A stretch of 29,347 nt of DNA, from NCBI GenBank assembly GCA_910588905.1, contig CAJURZ010000017.1, forward strand, positions 1 to 29,347, read 5' to 3'. Every line of letters begins with the position of its first letter. The first letter of the stretch is position 1. Below the pieces are notes generated by a model. The model ran no database searches and had not been told where the DNA came from. It was given only the letters and a program-made list of their open reading frames with translations. This stretch comes from an uncultured Eggerthellaceae bacterium (lineage in GTDB: Bacteria > Actinomycetota > Coriobacteriia > Coriobacteriales > Eggerthellaceae). The position numbers and the translations under genes are program-made. Positions 16,507 through 23,077 of this stretch are shown one piece after another.

Positions 16507-17880
16507 ATGACAACGGAAGCGATCAGCAGCAGGCAGATATACGTGATGTTCGCCATCACCACGGTACTCTGTGCGCTGGGCTCTTTCACGCAGACGGCTA
16601 TGAACTCCATGCTCCTGGGCATCCAGGCCTCATTCGGCACAGTAGAGGCAACTTCCCAATGGCTCACCACCCTCTATATGCTGGTCATTGGCATCACGGT
16701 GCCCTTGGTGGCGCACCTCTCTCGCATCATGAGCGTCCGTCAGCTGATCTTGACATCATGCATCCTGTTCCTGGTTGGATCGATCATCGACTGGCTGGCA
16801 CCGGATTTCATCGTGCTCTTGATCGGTCGCATCCCTCAGGCTATCGCTACGGGCATCACGCTTCCTGTGCTTCAGACCATCGCAATGACGCGCTTCCCCG
16901 CAGGTAAGACCGGTACTGCCATGGGCATCGCGGGGGTTGCCATGGGCTTCGCGCCGAACATCGGCCCTCTCATCGGTGGCGCCCTGGTGGGCAGCTTAGG
17001 ATGGCGGAGCTTCTTCATCATGCTCGTTGTGGTGCTGGCTGTCCTTGCGGTCTGCATCATCGCCTTCGTGCCCCGAGAGAAGGCACCTGCGCAAGGTGCG
17101 CGCCTTGACTGGCTCTCGCTTGCGCTGTCCACCGTCGGCTTCGGCGGCCTCTTACTCGGATTCACCGATGCGGCGAGCCTCGGATTCGGAAGCTTCCAGG
17201 TCATCATCCCGCTGGTGCTGGGCATCGCATGCCTGATCTTGTTCATCACGCGCCAGCAGAGGATCGAACATCCGCTCATCTCCATGCAGATCATGAGCCA
17301 TGGTCGCTACGTGGCCAGCCTGATAGGCCAGTGCAGCCTCTTCGCCTCCTTCATGGGAATCACGCTCATCATCCCGCTGTTCGTGCAGAACATATGCGGT
17401 CTCTCTGCGCTGGATGCGGGCATCGTGTTCATCCCGGCTACGGTTCTGGCGGTGGTGTTCAACCCGCTGGGCGGCATCCTCTCTGACAAGATAGGGGCGC
17501 GGCCGGTTATCATCGGCGGTGCCGCATGCCTCACGGTAGGAGCGGTGTCCATGATCTTCGTGGATGCATCCACGCCTCTCTGGCTGCTCACCCTCATGCA
17601 GACCATTCGCGGCATCGGCGTGAGCACCATCATCGGTCCGTTCATCTCTTGGGGCATGGGTGGTCTGCCTGGTCCGCTCATGGGCGATGGTTCTACGTTC
17701 TTCGTCACGCTGCGCCAGGCTTGCGCATCCTTCGGTACGGCGCTCATGATGCTCATCATCACGGCATTGGCAAGCGCGGGCGCCTTTGGCTATCAGATGG
17801 CCTTTGCGTTCTCTGCTGTGCTCTCTGCGGTGGTCTTCCTGATCGCCCTCACGAAAGTCCGCACGCACGACCCAGAATGA
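16507..17880 (+). CDS. MFS multidrug exporter, DHA2 (EmrB/QacA-like) type
   Basis: The 457-residue protein has about 14 hydrophobic segments, as expected for the DHA2 group. It shows the early QWLTTLYMLVIGITVPL helix, the loop RIMSVRQL, GRIPQAIATGITLPVLQT and the motif C region GVAMGFAPNIGPLIGGALVGSLGWRSFF. These are proton-driven exporters of drugs or toxic metabolites. The ATG follows GAAAGG. A 90-base gap lies between it and the OPT gene; I see only a weak 5-bp hairpin (TCCGT / ACGGA) there. The gene ends at a strong palindromic terminator at 17890-17915. Confidence 0.92.
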   Translation: MTTEAISSRQIYVMFAITTVLCALGSFTQTAMNSMLLGIQASFGTVEATSQWLTTLYMLVIGITVPLVAHLSRIMSVRQLILTSCILFLVGSIIDWLAPDFIVLLIGRIPQAIATGITLPVLQTIAMTRFPAGKTGTAMGIAGVAMGFAPNIGPLIGGALVGSLGWRSFFIMLVVVLAVLAVCIIAFVPREKAPAQGARLDWLSLALSTVGFGGLLLGFTDAASLGFGSFQVIIPLVLGIACLILFITRQQRIEHPLISMQIMSHGRYVASLIGQCSLFASFMGITLIIPLFVQNICGLSALDAGIVFIPATVLAVVFNPLGGILSDKIGARPVIIGGAACLTVGAVSMIFVDASTPLWLLTLMQTIRGIGVSTIIGPFISWGMGGLPGPLMGDGSTFFVTLRQACASFGTALMMLIITALASAGAFGYQMAFAFSAVLSAVVFLIALTKVRTHDPE

Positions 17881-17889
17881 TTCTCGTAA

Positions 17890-17915
17890 GGGGCCGACCG
17901 TGGTCGGCCCCTTTT
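17890..17915 (+). terminator. Terminator made from a 22-bp repeat palindrome plus TTTT
   Basis: Arms GGGGCCGACC and GGTCGGCCCC with a two-base centre (17890-17911) are followed by TTTT. This is a member of the 22-bp palindrome family found elsewhere in the window. It sits 10 bases after the MFS stop and should act as its terminator. The perfect arms would also work on the minus strand, but no T run follows there. Confidence 0.8.
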
Positions 17916-18175
17916 GCGTCTGGGATAACGCCCTCCCCGCAAGGGGCGTTCGGCCTTAGGCCTCGGCTCTCGAAAAGACGTGATGCTTCGCTTATATCAC
18001 GCTTTTCTCGGCCTGCGGAATCGGCCTCAACCCCTCACGGGGAGGGCTGTCTTCGTGTAACAACAAAAAAATCCTCACCGCACTGCTGATGGGACCCTCC
18101 GGGTCCACATCATCACTGCGGGCGGCTACCGCCGCATGACCGCGCTTCGCGCGTAATCACCACCCTGGATCCGTA

Positions 18176-18197
18176 GAGGCCGACCGTGGTCGGCCCC
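18176..18197. repeat. 22-bp palindrome family member inside copy A
   Basis: Arms GAGGCCGACC and GGTCGGCCCC around GT, with one mismatched pair, followed by TACGCGGG. It lies in the approximately 50-base stretch missing from copy B, which suggests the palindrome-bearing unit moved in or out separately. Confidence 0.8.
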
Positions 18198-18337
18198 TAC
18201 GCGGGAGGATGTGCGCCGGTCAATGCATCCCTTCTGCTTCTCGTTGGCGGCGCCTAACCAAAGGCCGCTGCTGACGCAGCAGGGTGGGGGTTGTGACCTG
18301 TGCATACCTGCGGGGTTTTCGGGAGTGTGACACCTTT

Positions 18338-18359
18338 GGGGTCGAACATGTTCGACCCC
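18338..18359. repeat. 22-bp palindrome family member ending copy A
   Basis: Arms GGGGTCGAACA and TGTTCGACCCC form a perfect palindrome followed by TACGCGGG. The corresponding palindrome of copy B (29294-29315) differs at two pairs, both compensated. Confidence 0.85.
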
Positions 18360-18414
18360 TACGCGGGACATGTCAGGTTTCCATCGGATGCATCATGCAT
18401 GTCAGGTTGCTGGA

Positions 18415-18494
18415 GGGGCTGACCTCGATCAGCCCCACGTTGCACCCGGGGGAATTCCGTACGTTAGGTTACCCGGCAGGTGACGCAATGAATA
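18415..18494. repeat. 80-bp intergenic repeat unit, copy 2
   Basis: It starts with a 22-bp palindrome (GGGGCTGA / TCAGCCCC arms, 18415-18436), followed by 58 bases aligning without gaps to positions 23-80. It lies on the 3' side of dtd, as copy 1 lies at the 3' end of the gene at 55-627. On minus, its last codons in the matching frame read IFIASPAG and stop, resembling VFIETPAE at the end of that gene. Between it and dtd (18495-18580) I see nothing recognisable. Confidence 0.7.
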
Positions 18495-18580
18495 TGTTAT
18501 GCGTGGTCTTCGCGCAGCACGCCTTCCTTGAAAGAATCTCAGTTCGATCTGAGATCTCGTCCCCTGCCAAAGGAGCAGCC

Positions 18581-19027
18581 TTACAGGGCATCGGTGTCCA
18601 GGACGATCGTGAAGGGGCCGTCATTGATGAGGGACACTGCCATGTCTGCCCCGAAGCGGCCGCTGGCCACCTCCGGGATATCAGCCTGGGCCCTGCGGAT
18701 GAAGTCCTCGTAGAGTCTCTTCGCCTCCTGAGGTGGAGCTGCCTGGGTGAACGAGGGGCGGTTGCCCTTGCGGCAATCGGCGAAAAGGGTGAATTGGCTT
18801 ACGACCAGCACGTCTCCGCCCACATCTCGCAGGCTGAGATTGGTCTTGCCCGCACCGTCTTCGAAGATCCGCAGCTTATAGATCTTGTTCCAAAGGGCCT
18901 CAACCTGGGCTTCCGTATCCTGGGGACCAACTCCTAACAGGATGAGATACCCTTGGCCGATGGCTCCCACTACCTGACCCTCGATGGTGACACTGGCTTC
19001 CTTGACGCGCTGGAGGACTGCTCGCAT
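18581..19027 (-). CDS. dtd: D-aminoacyl-tRNA deacylase
   Basis: Dtd frees D-amino acids (and Gly from tRNA(Ala)) from mischarged tRNA, protecting translation. The 148-residue protein has the normal length and both active-site signatures: SQFTLFAD near residue 80, and NDGPFTIVLDT near the C-terminus, where the usual form is N.GPVT. It begins MRAVLQRV, typical for the family. The longer frame to 19117 is rejected because the start at 19027 has GCAAGGAG at ideal spacing and matches family N-termini. It is divergent from the lysozyme gene. Confidence 0.95.
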   Translation of the reverse strand: MRAVLQRVKEASVTIEGQVVGAIGQGYLILLGVGPQDTEAQVEALWNKIYKLRIFEDGAGKTNLSLRDVGGDVLVVSQFTLFADCRKGNRPSFTQAAPPQEAKRLYEDFIRRAQADIPEVASGRFGADMAVSLINDGPFTIVLDTDAL

Positions 19028-19070
19028 CGTTGCTCCTTGCCTGATGAAGACCACAGCATTCATCCTATTG

Positions 19071-19076
19071 TAGAAT
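19071..19076 (+). promoter_or_regulatory. -10 box (TAGAAT) seven bases before the lysozyme start codon
   Basis: TAGAAT ends at 19076, and a start seven bases on is the A of ATG 19083. There is no ribosome site, so the transcript may be leaderless. No good -35 is visible. Confidence 0.4.
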
Positions 19077-19082
19077 GGGGTG

Positions 19083-19886
19083 ATGAAATGCGCCCATTCT
19101 TTTTCACTCACCTGCAAGCTCTCTGCCCTTATCGTGACCGCTCTCTGTGCGGTCAGCGTCCTGGCGGCCTGCGCGCCCTCCGGTTACGTGAGCCCCTACA
19201 ACTGGGAAGACCTTCAGCGGCAGGGGGAGAAGCTGGTCTACGCACCAGAGGGAGTGGTGGAATCCCGTTGGGGCGTGGATGTTTCCGCCCATCAGCATTC
19301 CATTGACTGGCAACAGGTGGCGGATGCGGGAGTGCAATTCGCCTTCGTGCGGCTGGGGAACCGCGGTGCCACGGAGGGCGTTCTCTACGAGGACGAGTTC
19401 TTCATGGCCAACGCTACTGGTGCTCATCAGGCAGGCATCCCCGTGTCCGCCTATTTCTTCTCCCAGGCCATCTCCGAGGATGAAGTGCAGGCCGAAGCCG
19501 ACCTGGCGCTCTCATTGCTGGCCCAGGCTGAGGCCGAAGGGGTGCGCTTCGAAGCCGTGGCCTTCGATCATGAGGCTGTGGACGTGGAGGGGGCCCGTGC
19601 CAATGACCTGGACGGTGACACCTTGAGCGCCTTCGCCATCTCCTTCTGCGAACGGATGGAGCGGGCAGGCTATGAGCCTCTGGTCTATGGCAATCAACGG
19701 GATCTAGGGAAGCTCCACCGCGTGATCCACAGCGCCTATCCCCTTTGGCTGGCCGAATACGAGGTGGGAGCCCCCACGGCTCAGTTCGATTTCATCCTCT
19801 GGCAGTATTCGAATGCCGGGAGCATCCCCGGCATTCCCACTGATGTGGATTTGAATATCTGGCTGCCCCTTCCGGAAGCCTCGTAG
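19083..19886 (+). CDS. GH25-family lysozyme (muramidase) lipoprotein
   Basis: The 267-residue protein has a lipoprotein signal with lipobox VLAAC (Cys about 30), then a short linker and a GH25 domain from about residue 65. Domain marks are GVDVSAHQHSIDW with the first acidic residue, FAFVRLGNRG, the catalytic AFDHEAVD (Asp-x-Glu), PLVYGNQ, LWLAEYE and the closing LWQYSNAG..G..TDVDLN. GH25 enzymes cut the MurNAc-GlcNAc bond of peptidoglycan. Anchored to the outer membrane face, this one is likely to remodel the cell's own wall. The common spelling of the catalytic motif is DxE, and here the middle residue is His. Start ATG 19083 or GTG 19080 differ by one residue. Confidence 0.9.
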   Translation: MKCAHSFSLTCKLSALIVTALCAVSVLAACAPSGYVSPYNWEDLQRQGEKLVYAPEGVVESRWGVDVSAHQHSIDWQQVADAGVQFAFVRLGNRGATEGVLYEDEFFMANATGAHQAGIPVSAYFFSQAISEDEVQAEADLALSLLAQAEAEGVRFEAVAFDHEAVDVEGARANDLDGDTLSAFAISFCERMERAGYEPLVYGNQRDLGKLHRVIHSAYPLWLAEYEVGAPTAQFDFILWQYSNAGSIPGIPTDVDLNIWLPLPEAS

Positions 19887-19920
19887 CCAAGGCGCGCAGC
19901 CCTTTTTGGAGCCTCTTGGG

Positions 19921-20238
19921 CTAGAGCGTGGCGTTCTCTTGGGCGTCTTGCACCTGCTGGGCTTCCTGAGGGTCCATCCAATCTCCCACGGCTCCTAGTA
20001 CGATGCACAAGAGGACGACGGCCACCACGGCGATGACGGCCCAGATGAGCCCTGGGTACTTCCGCTTGGAACCGGTGGGCCCATCTTCGTCCACTTCGTA
20101 TTCCTCCATGGCGGGGAATTCCGGATCCGTTTCTGAGGATTCCAACACTACGGGCTCATCGTTGGCCAGCGTATCTTGGGGATGCGCCTCAGCAGAAGCG
20201 CGCATCCGTTTCTCGTCAATGCGGGGTAGGGGCTTCAT
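19921..20238 (-). CDS. Small single-pass membrane protein of unknown function, 105 aa
   Basis: A strong AAGGAGG site five bases before ATG 20238 marks this as real. The N-terminal 55 residues are hydrophilic and acidic (EEYEVDEDGPTGSKRK), with basic residues just before one hydrophobic helix (about 61-85, LIWAVIAVVAVVLLCIVLGAV). A short polar tail rich in Gln and Asp follows. By the positive-inside rule the N-terminus should be cytoplasmic. I do not recognise the family. It follows the TrpB2 gene by 15 bases on the same strand, so it may be cotranscribed and share its attenuation control. Confidence 0.75.
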   Translation of the reverse strand: MKPLPRIDEKRMRASAEAHPQDTLANDEPVVLESSETDPEFPAMEEYEVDEDGPTGSKRKYPGLIWAVIAVVAVVLLCIVLGAVGDWMDPQEAQQVQDAQENATL

Positions 20239-20253
20239 GGAGGCCTCCTTCGT

Positions 20254-21663
20254 CTACTGGACTCCCGGTACTGAGGGGATGGTGGCGAATCCCGCCTCCA
20301 GCTCCTCCTTGGTTGGCACGTGATCGCTCATCTTGCCGTTGTTGTACGCATCGTAGGCGTACATATCGAAGTATCCCGTGCCGGTGAGGCCGAACAGGAT
20401 CACCTTATCCTGACCGGTCTCAGCGCACCTCTTCGCCTCTTCCATGGCTGCATAGATGGCATGGGCGCTCTCCGGTGCGGGAAGGATGGTCTCTAGCCGC
20501 GCGAATTCCTCTGCGGCCTTGAACACATCGGTCTGCTTCACGGCTACTGCCTCCATGTAGCCATCGTGCTTGAGCTTGCTCACGATGGGTGCCATGCCAT
20601 GGTAGCGAAGGCCGCCTGCGTGATCAGGGGAGGGGAGGAAGCCGTTACCGAGCGTGTACATCTTGCAAAGCGGGCAGGTCCGGCCCGTGTCTGTGAAATC
20701 GTAGGCGTACTTGCCCCGGGTGAGCGAGGGGCAGCTGGCGGGTTCTACGGCCACGAAGCGGGTATCCGGCCTGTCCCCGCGCAGCTTGTCACGCATGAAC
20801 GGCGCGATGAGGCCACCGAGGTTCGATCCGCCTCCGGCGCACCCGATTACGATGTCCGGGTATTCGCCCAGCTCCTCCAAGGCTGTGTAGCTCTCAAGTC
20901 CGATGATGGACTGATGCAGCACCACCTGGTTCAACACGCTGCCCAACTGGTAGCGCCCCTTGTTCTCAGGCACGTTCAGCGCTCGCTCCACCGCCTCTGA
21001 GATGGCAGTGCCCAGGCTGCCGGTGGAATCAGGGTGCTCAGCTAGCATCTTCCGGCCCACCTCAGTGGTGTTGGAGGGCGAGGGGGTGACGGTGGCGTTG
21101 AAGGTCTCCATGATGTTGCGCCGGAACGGCTTCTGCTCATAGGAGCACTTCACCATGAACACATCCAGATCAAGGCCGTAATGGTCGGCGGCCTCGGAGA
21201 GCGCAGTGCCCCACTGACCCGCTCCGGTTTCGGTGGTGATCTTATCCAGGTCCTGCTCCTTGGCGTAGTAGGCCTGGGCTAGGGCGGAGTTCAGCTTATG
21301 GGAGCCGGAGGTGTTGTTGCCCTCGAACTTGTAGTAGATGCGGGCGGGCGTATCCAAGGCGCGCTCCAGGTTGTAGGCTCGGCAAAGGGGGCTCGGCCGG
21401 TAGACCTTGTACATCTCGCGCACGCCTTCGGGGATGTCGAAGTAGGCCGTCTCGTCATCCAGCTCCTGTTTGACCAGTTCGTCGCAGAATACAGGAGCGA
21501 TATCCTCCGGGCGGGCCACCTGGCCATTGGGGAGTAGCATGGGGTCGGGTGGCTCGGGCATGTCGGCGCGCAGGTTATACCATTGGGTGGGGATCTGATC
21601 CTCTCGCAGATAGATCCGGTAGGGGGCCTCTTTGCGGGTGGTCGTTCTGCTTGCCTCTGCCAT
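20254..21663 (-). CDS. trpB: TrpB2-type tryptophan synthase beta-like PLP enzyme
   Basis: The 469-residue length, the N-terminal RIYLREDQIPTQWYNLRADMP and the motif FEGNNTSGSHKLNSALAQAYYAK identify the TrpB2 branch rather than the usual TrpB of trpBA operons. PLP should bind Lys123 in SGSHKLN, with the phosphate loop CAGGGSNLGG and the TETGAGQWGTALSEA segment both intact. It condenses Ser (or a related amino acid) with indole to give Trp. No trpA or other trp gene is adjacent, so it may work with free indole, which fits TrpB2 enzymes elsewhere. ATG 21663 follows AAAGGACAAGGAAG; an upstream ATG at 21687 has a poorer site. The trp-type attenuator upstream supports tryptophan as the controlled product. 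Confidence 0.94.
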   Translation of the reverse strand: MAEASRTTTRKEAPYRIYLREDQIPTQWYNLRADMPEPPDPMLLPNGQVARPEDIAPVFCDELVKQELDDETAYFDIPEGVREMYKVYRPSPLCRAYNLERALDTPARIYYKFEGNNTSGSHKLNSALAQAYYAKEQDLDKITTETGAGQWGTALSEAADHYGLDLDVFMVKCSYEQKPFRRNIMETFNATVTPSPSNTTEVGRKMLAEHPDSTGSLGTAISEAVERALNVPENKGRYQLGSVLNQVVLHQSIIGLESYTALEELGEYPDIVIGCAGGGSNLGGLIAPFMRDKLRGDRPDTRFVAVEPASCPSLTRGKYAYDFTDTGRTCPLCKMYTLGNGFLPSPDHAGGLRYHGMAPIVSKLKHDGYMEAVAVKQTDVFKAAEEFARLETILPAPESAHAIYAAMEEAKRCAETGQDKVILFGLTGTGYFDMYAYDAYNNGKMSDHVPTKEELEAGFATIPSVPGVQ

Positions 21664-21745
21664 CTTCCTTGTCCTTTCTCGCGGCATTCAGCTTCTCTTG
21701 GTCCGATCTGCGCCTCTTCGGCTTGAAGTCCTGGGATGTGGGGTG

Positions 21746-21779
21746 AAAAAAGAAGACCCCCGAGTCATCGAGGGTCTTC
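21746..21779 (-). terminator. Attenuator terminator (3:4 hairpin) of the TrpB2 leader
   Basis: On minus, GAAGACCCTCGA (21779-21768), loop TGAC and TCGGGGGTCTTC (21763-21752) pair over 12 bp with one G-U. Six T follow (21751-21746). No complete gene lies directly upstream, so the terminator lies within the leader and must be read through for TrpB2 expression. Confidence 0.9.
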
Positions 21780-21837
21780 AAAGCGTCTATGCGTGGCGAA
21801 GTTCGATAACCCGGCTTACGATATTCCCTTCTGCCAC
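21764..21837 (-). promoter_or_regulatory. Alternative pairings of the trp attenuator (1:2 and 2:3)
   Basis: 1:2: GTGGCAGAAG (21837-21828, overlapping the last Trp codons) pairs with CTTCGCCAC (21801-21793), nine pairs with one bulged A. 2:3 antiterminator: GTTATCGA (21810-21803) pairs with TCGATGAC (21771-21764), eight pairs, continued by CTTC (21801-21798) with GAAG (21779-21776). Region 2 cannot serve both pairings, and region 3 is shared with the terminator. A ribosome stalled at Trp codons covers region 1 and favours 2:3, so transcription continues. A ribosome at the stop codon covers region 2 and favours termination. Confidence 0.85.
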
Positions 21838-21899
21838 CACCAGGCACCAGCAACCGCAGCGGCGGTTGCGTTGAAGCTATGGGCTTGAGCGTTGAGCAC
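21816..21899 (-). CDS. trpL: Trp leader peptide, 27 aa, with three consecutive Trp codons
   Basis: The leader starts at GTG 21899, six bases after GAAAGG (21911-21906), and reads MLNAQAHSFN then ATAAAVAGAW then WWQKGIS and TAA (21818-21816). TGG TGG TGG occupy 21842-21834. The position just before the competing hairpins and an intrinsic terminator is the classic ribosome-mediated attenuation layout. Its function is to report charged tRNA(Trp) supply; the peptide itself is probably unimportant. Confidence 0.88.
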   Translation of the reverse strand: MLNAQAHSFNATAAAVAGAWWWQKGIS

Positions 21900-21928
21900 G
21901 GTGGGCCTTTCGTATCGGGTCAGTGGGC

Positions 21929-21937
21929 AGGATAGCA
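21929..21937 (-). promoter_or_regulatory. Extended -10 promoter element for the trpL-TrpB2 transcript
   Basis: On minus, TGC is followed by TATCCT. Transcription would begin near 21922, giving a 22-base lead to the leader GTG. No clear -35 box is visible. The 397 bases between the TrpB2 and cysK starts are thus accounted for by the leader and two divergent promoters. A 7-bp inverted repeat (CGAAGGG / CCCTTCG, 21970-21990) between them could be a regulator site. Confidence 0.4.
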
Positions 21938-22021
21938 GAAGATGAGCGTTCCGGGGGAGAAGATGGGGCCGAAGGGATATTTCCCCTTCGTAACATCCTC
22001 AGCGGCCAGGGTCATCTTGCC

Positions 22022-22027
22022 TATAAT
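22022..22027 (+). promoter_or_regulatory. -10 box (TATAAT) upstream of cysK
   Basis: A consensus TATAAT ends 33 bases before the cysK ATG. The leader carries GAAAGGA before the start. The -35 region is not consensus, so an activator is possible. Confidence 0.45.
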
Positions 22028-22060
22028 CACCGAAAGACCTCGTTCGTCGAAAGGACCACG

Positions 22061-22987
22061 ATGACCATCTATGCTCAGGTGTCCCAGCTCATCGGCCATA
22101 CCCCCCTCCTTGAGCTGACCCGTTTCGAAGCGGACCACCAGCTGCCCGCTACCCTTCTTGGCAAGGTGGAATCATCCAATCCGGGCGGCTCCATCAAAGA
22201 TCGTGTAGCCCAGGCCATGCTGGATGAGGCCGAAGCCTCGGGCAAGCTGAGCCCGGATACGGTCATCATCGAACCCACTTCAGGCAACACAGGCGTGGGG
22301 CTGGCCATGCTGGCGGCAACGCGGGGGAATCAGATCATCATCTGCATGCCCGAGACCATGTCTGTGGAGCGACGCAACCTCATGCGGGCCTACGGGGCGC
22401 AGCTAGAGCTGACAGAAGGTTCGAAGGGCATGGCGGGGGCCATCGCTCGGGCAGAGGAGCTTGCCCAGGATATCCCGAATGCCTTCATCCCTTCCCAGTT
22501 CAGCAATCCTGCGAATCCGGCCATCCATTATCGGACCACCGGCCCTGAGATCTGGGAGCAGGCCGAAGGCGATGTGGATGCCTTGGTGTGCGGTGTGGGC
22601 ACTGGTGGCACCATCAGCGGCGCAGGAGCCTATTTGAAAGAGCAGAACCCGAACATCCAGATCATCGCCGTGGAACCGGCGGGATCCCCCGTGCTCTCAG
22701 GCGGGAAGCCCGGTCCCCATGGCCTTCAAGGCATCGGCGCAGGCTTCGTGCCCGCCACGCTGGATACCCGAATCTACGGCGAGGTCATCCAGGTGCATGA
22801 GGAAGACGCCTATGAAACAGGCCGTGCTCTGGCCAGCCGAGATGGCCTTTTGGTGGGCATCTCTTCAGGGGCGGCCGTATGTGCGGCGTCCCAAGTGGCC
22901 CAGCGTCCTGAGATGGCAGGCAAGCGCATCGTGTGCATCCTGCCGGATACGGGGGAGCGCTACCTCTCCACTCCTATGTTCTCCTGA
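22061..22987 (+). CDS. cysK: Cysteine synthase A (O-acetylserine sulfhydrylase)
   Basis: The 308-residue fold-type II PLP enzyme makes cysteine from O-acetylserine and sulfide in the cytoplasm. PLP Lys46 lies in SSNPGGSIKDR, the substrate loop TSGNTG is at about 72-77, and the phosphate-binding GTGGTISG and the terminal LPDTGERYLSTPMF are all standard. Length is normal. The frame continues upstream of ATG 22061, but that start has GAAAGGA and matches family N-termini. It is followed by metNIQ on the same strand with no terminator between, so sulfur amino acid synthesis and uptake may be coordinated. Confidence 0.96.
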   Translation: MTIYAQVSQLIGHTPLLELTRFEADHQLPATLLGKVESSNPGGSIKDRVAQAMLDEAEASGKLSPDTVIIEPTSGNTGVGLAMLAATRGNQIIICMPETMSVERRNLMRAYGAQLELTEGSKGMAGAIARAEELAQDIPNAFIPSQFSNPANPAIHYRTTGPEIWEQAEGDVDALVCGVGTGGTISGAGAYLKEQNPNIQIIAVEPAGSPVLSGGKPGPHGLQGIGAGFVPATLDTRIYGEVIQVHEEDAYETGRALASRDGLLVGISSGAAVCAASQVAQRPEMAGKRIVCILPDTGERYLSTPMFS

Positions 22988-22993
22988 GGGGGC

Positions 22994-23077
22994 ATGAGCG
23001 ACGCTGTTCGCGCTAAAATCACAGGTTCAGGCAGAATGCAGCCCTTATGGGCTGCGGGACCCAAGGAATGCGCGTGA
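22994..23077 (+). promoter_or_regulatory. metN leader: possible -10, 7-bp hairpin and a small upstream frame
   Basis: TAAAAT at 23014-23019 is a candidate -10. The leader then forms GCAGCCC / GGGCTGC around TTAT (23038-23055), eight bases before AAGGA. A 27-codon frame starting at ATG 22994 runs across this region and its TGA overlaps the metN GTG (GTGA), so coupled translation is possible if transcripts enter from cysK. No SAM riboswitch consensus is recognisable. Confidence 0.35.

Larger units (their letters stand above)
17922..18390. repeat. Composite structured repeat module, copy A
   Basis: The 700-base gap between the MFS gene and dtd holds no gene; it is repeats. This module matches 28931-29346. 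The first 122 bases (17922-18043) are identical in both. The rest is diverged but alignable, ending with a 22-bp palindrome and CATCGGATG. The identical block is a large imperfect inverted repeat: outer arms CCCTCCCCGCAAGGGG / CCCCTCACGGGGAGGG and an inner hairpin with arms at 17972-17984 and 17996-18007. Further hairpins follow at 18121-18133 and 18268-18282. Copy A carries about 50 extra bases (about 18154-18204) around a palindrome that copy B lacks. Confidence 0.9.

Noticed and set aside
17926..18054. Identical peptide frames (ITPSPQGAFGLRPRLS...) in both repeat copies
   Set aside because: The peptides are identical only because the DNA is identical. There is no ribosome site, the frames begin in unrelated sequence, and the region is a large inverted repeat.
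17890..18436. CRISPR array
   Set aside because: The repeated 22-bp elements are palindromes at irregular spacing with related, not unique, sequence between them, and no cas gene is present.
21700..21960. T-box or Trp riboswitch in the TrpB2 leader
   Set aside because: No T-box sequence (AGGGTGGNACCGCG) is present. The tandem Trp codons in a short translated frame explain the leader better.
22988..23073. SAM riboswitch upstream of metN
   Set aside because: The leader is under 90 bases and contains none of the recognisable SAM-I, SAM-II, SAM-IV or SAM/SAH core motifs.
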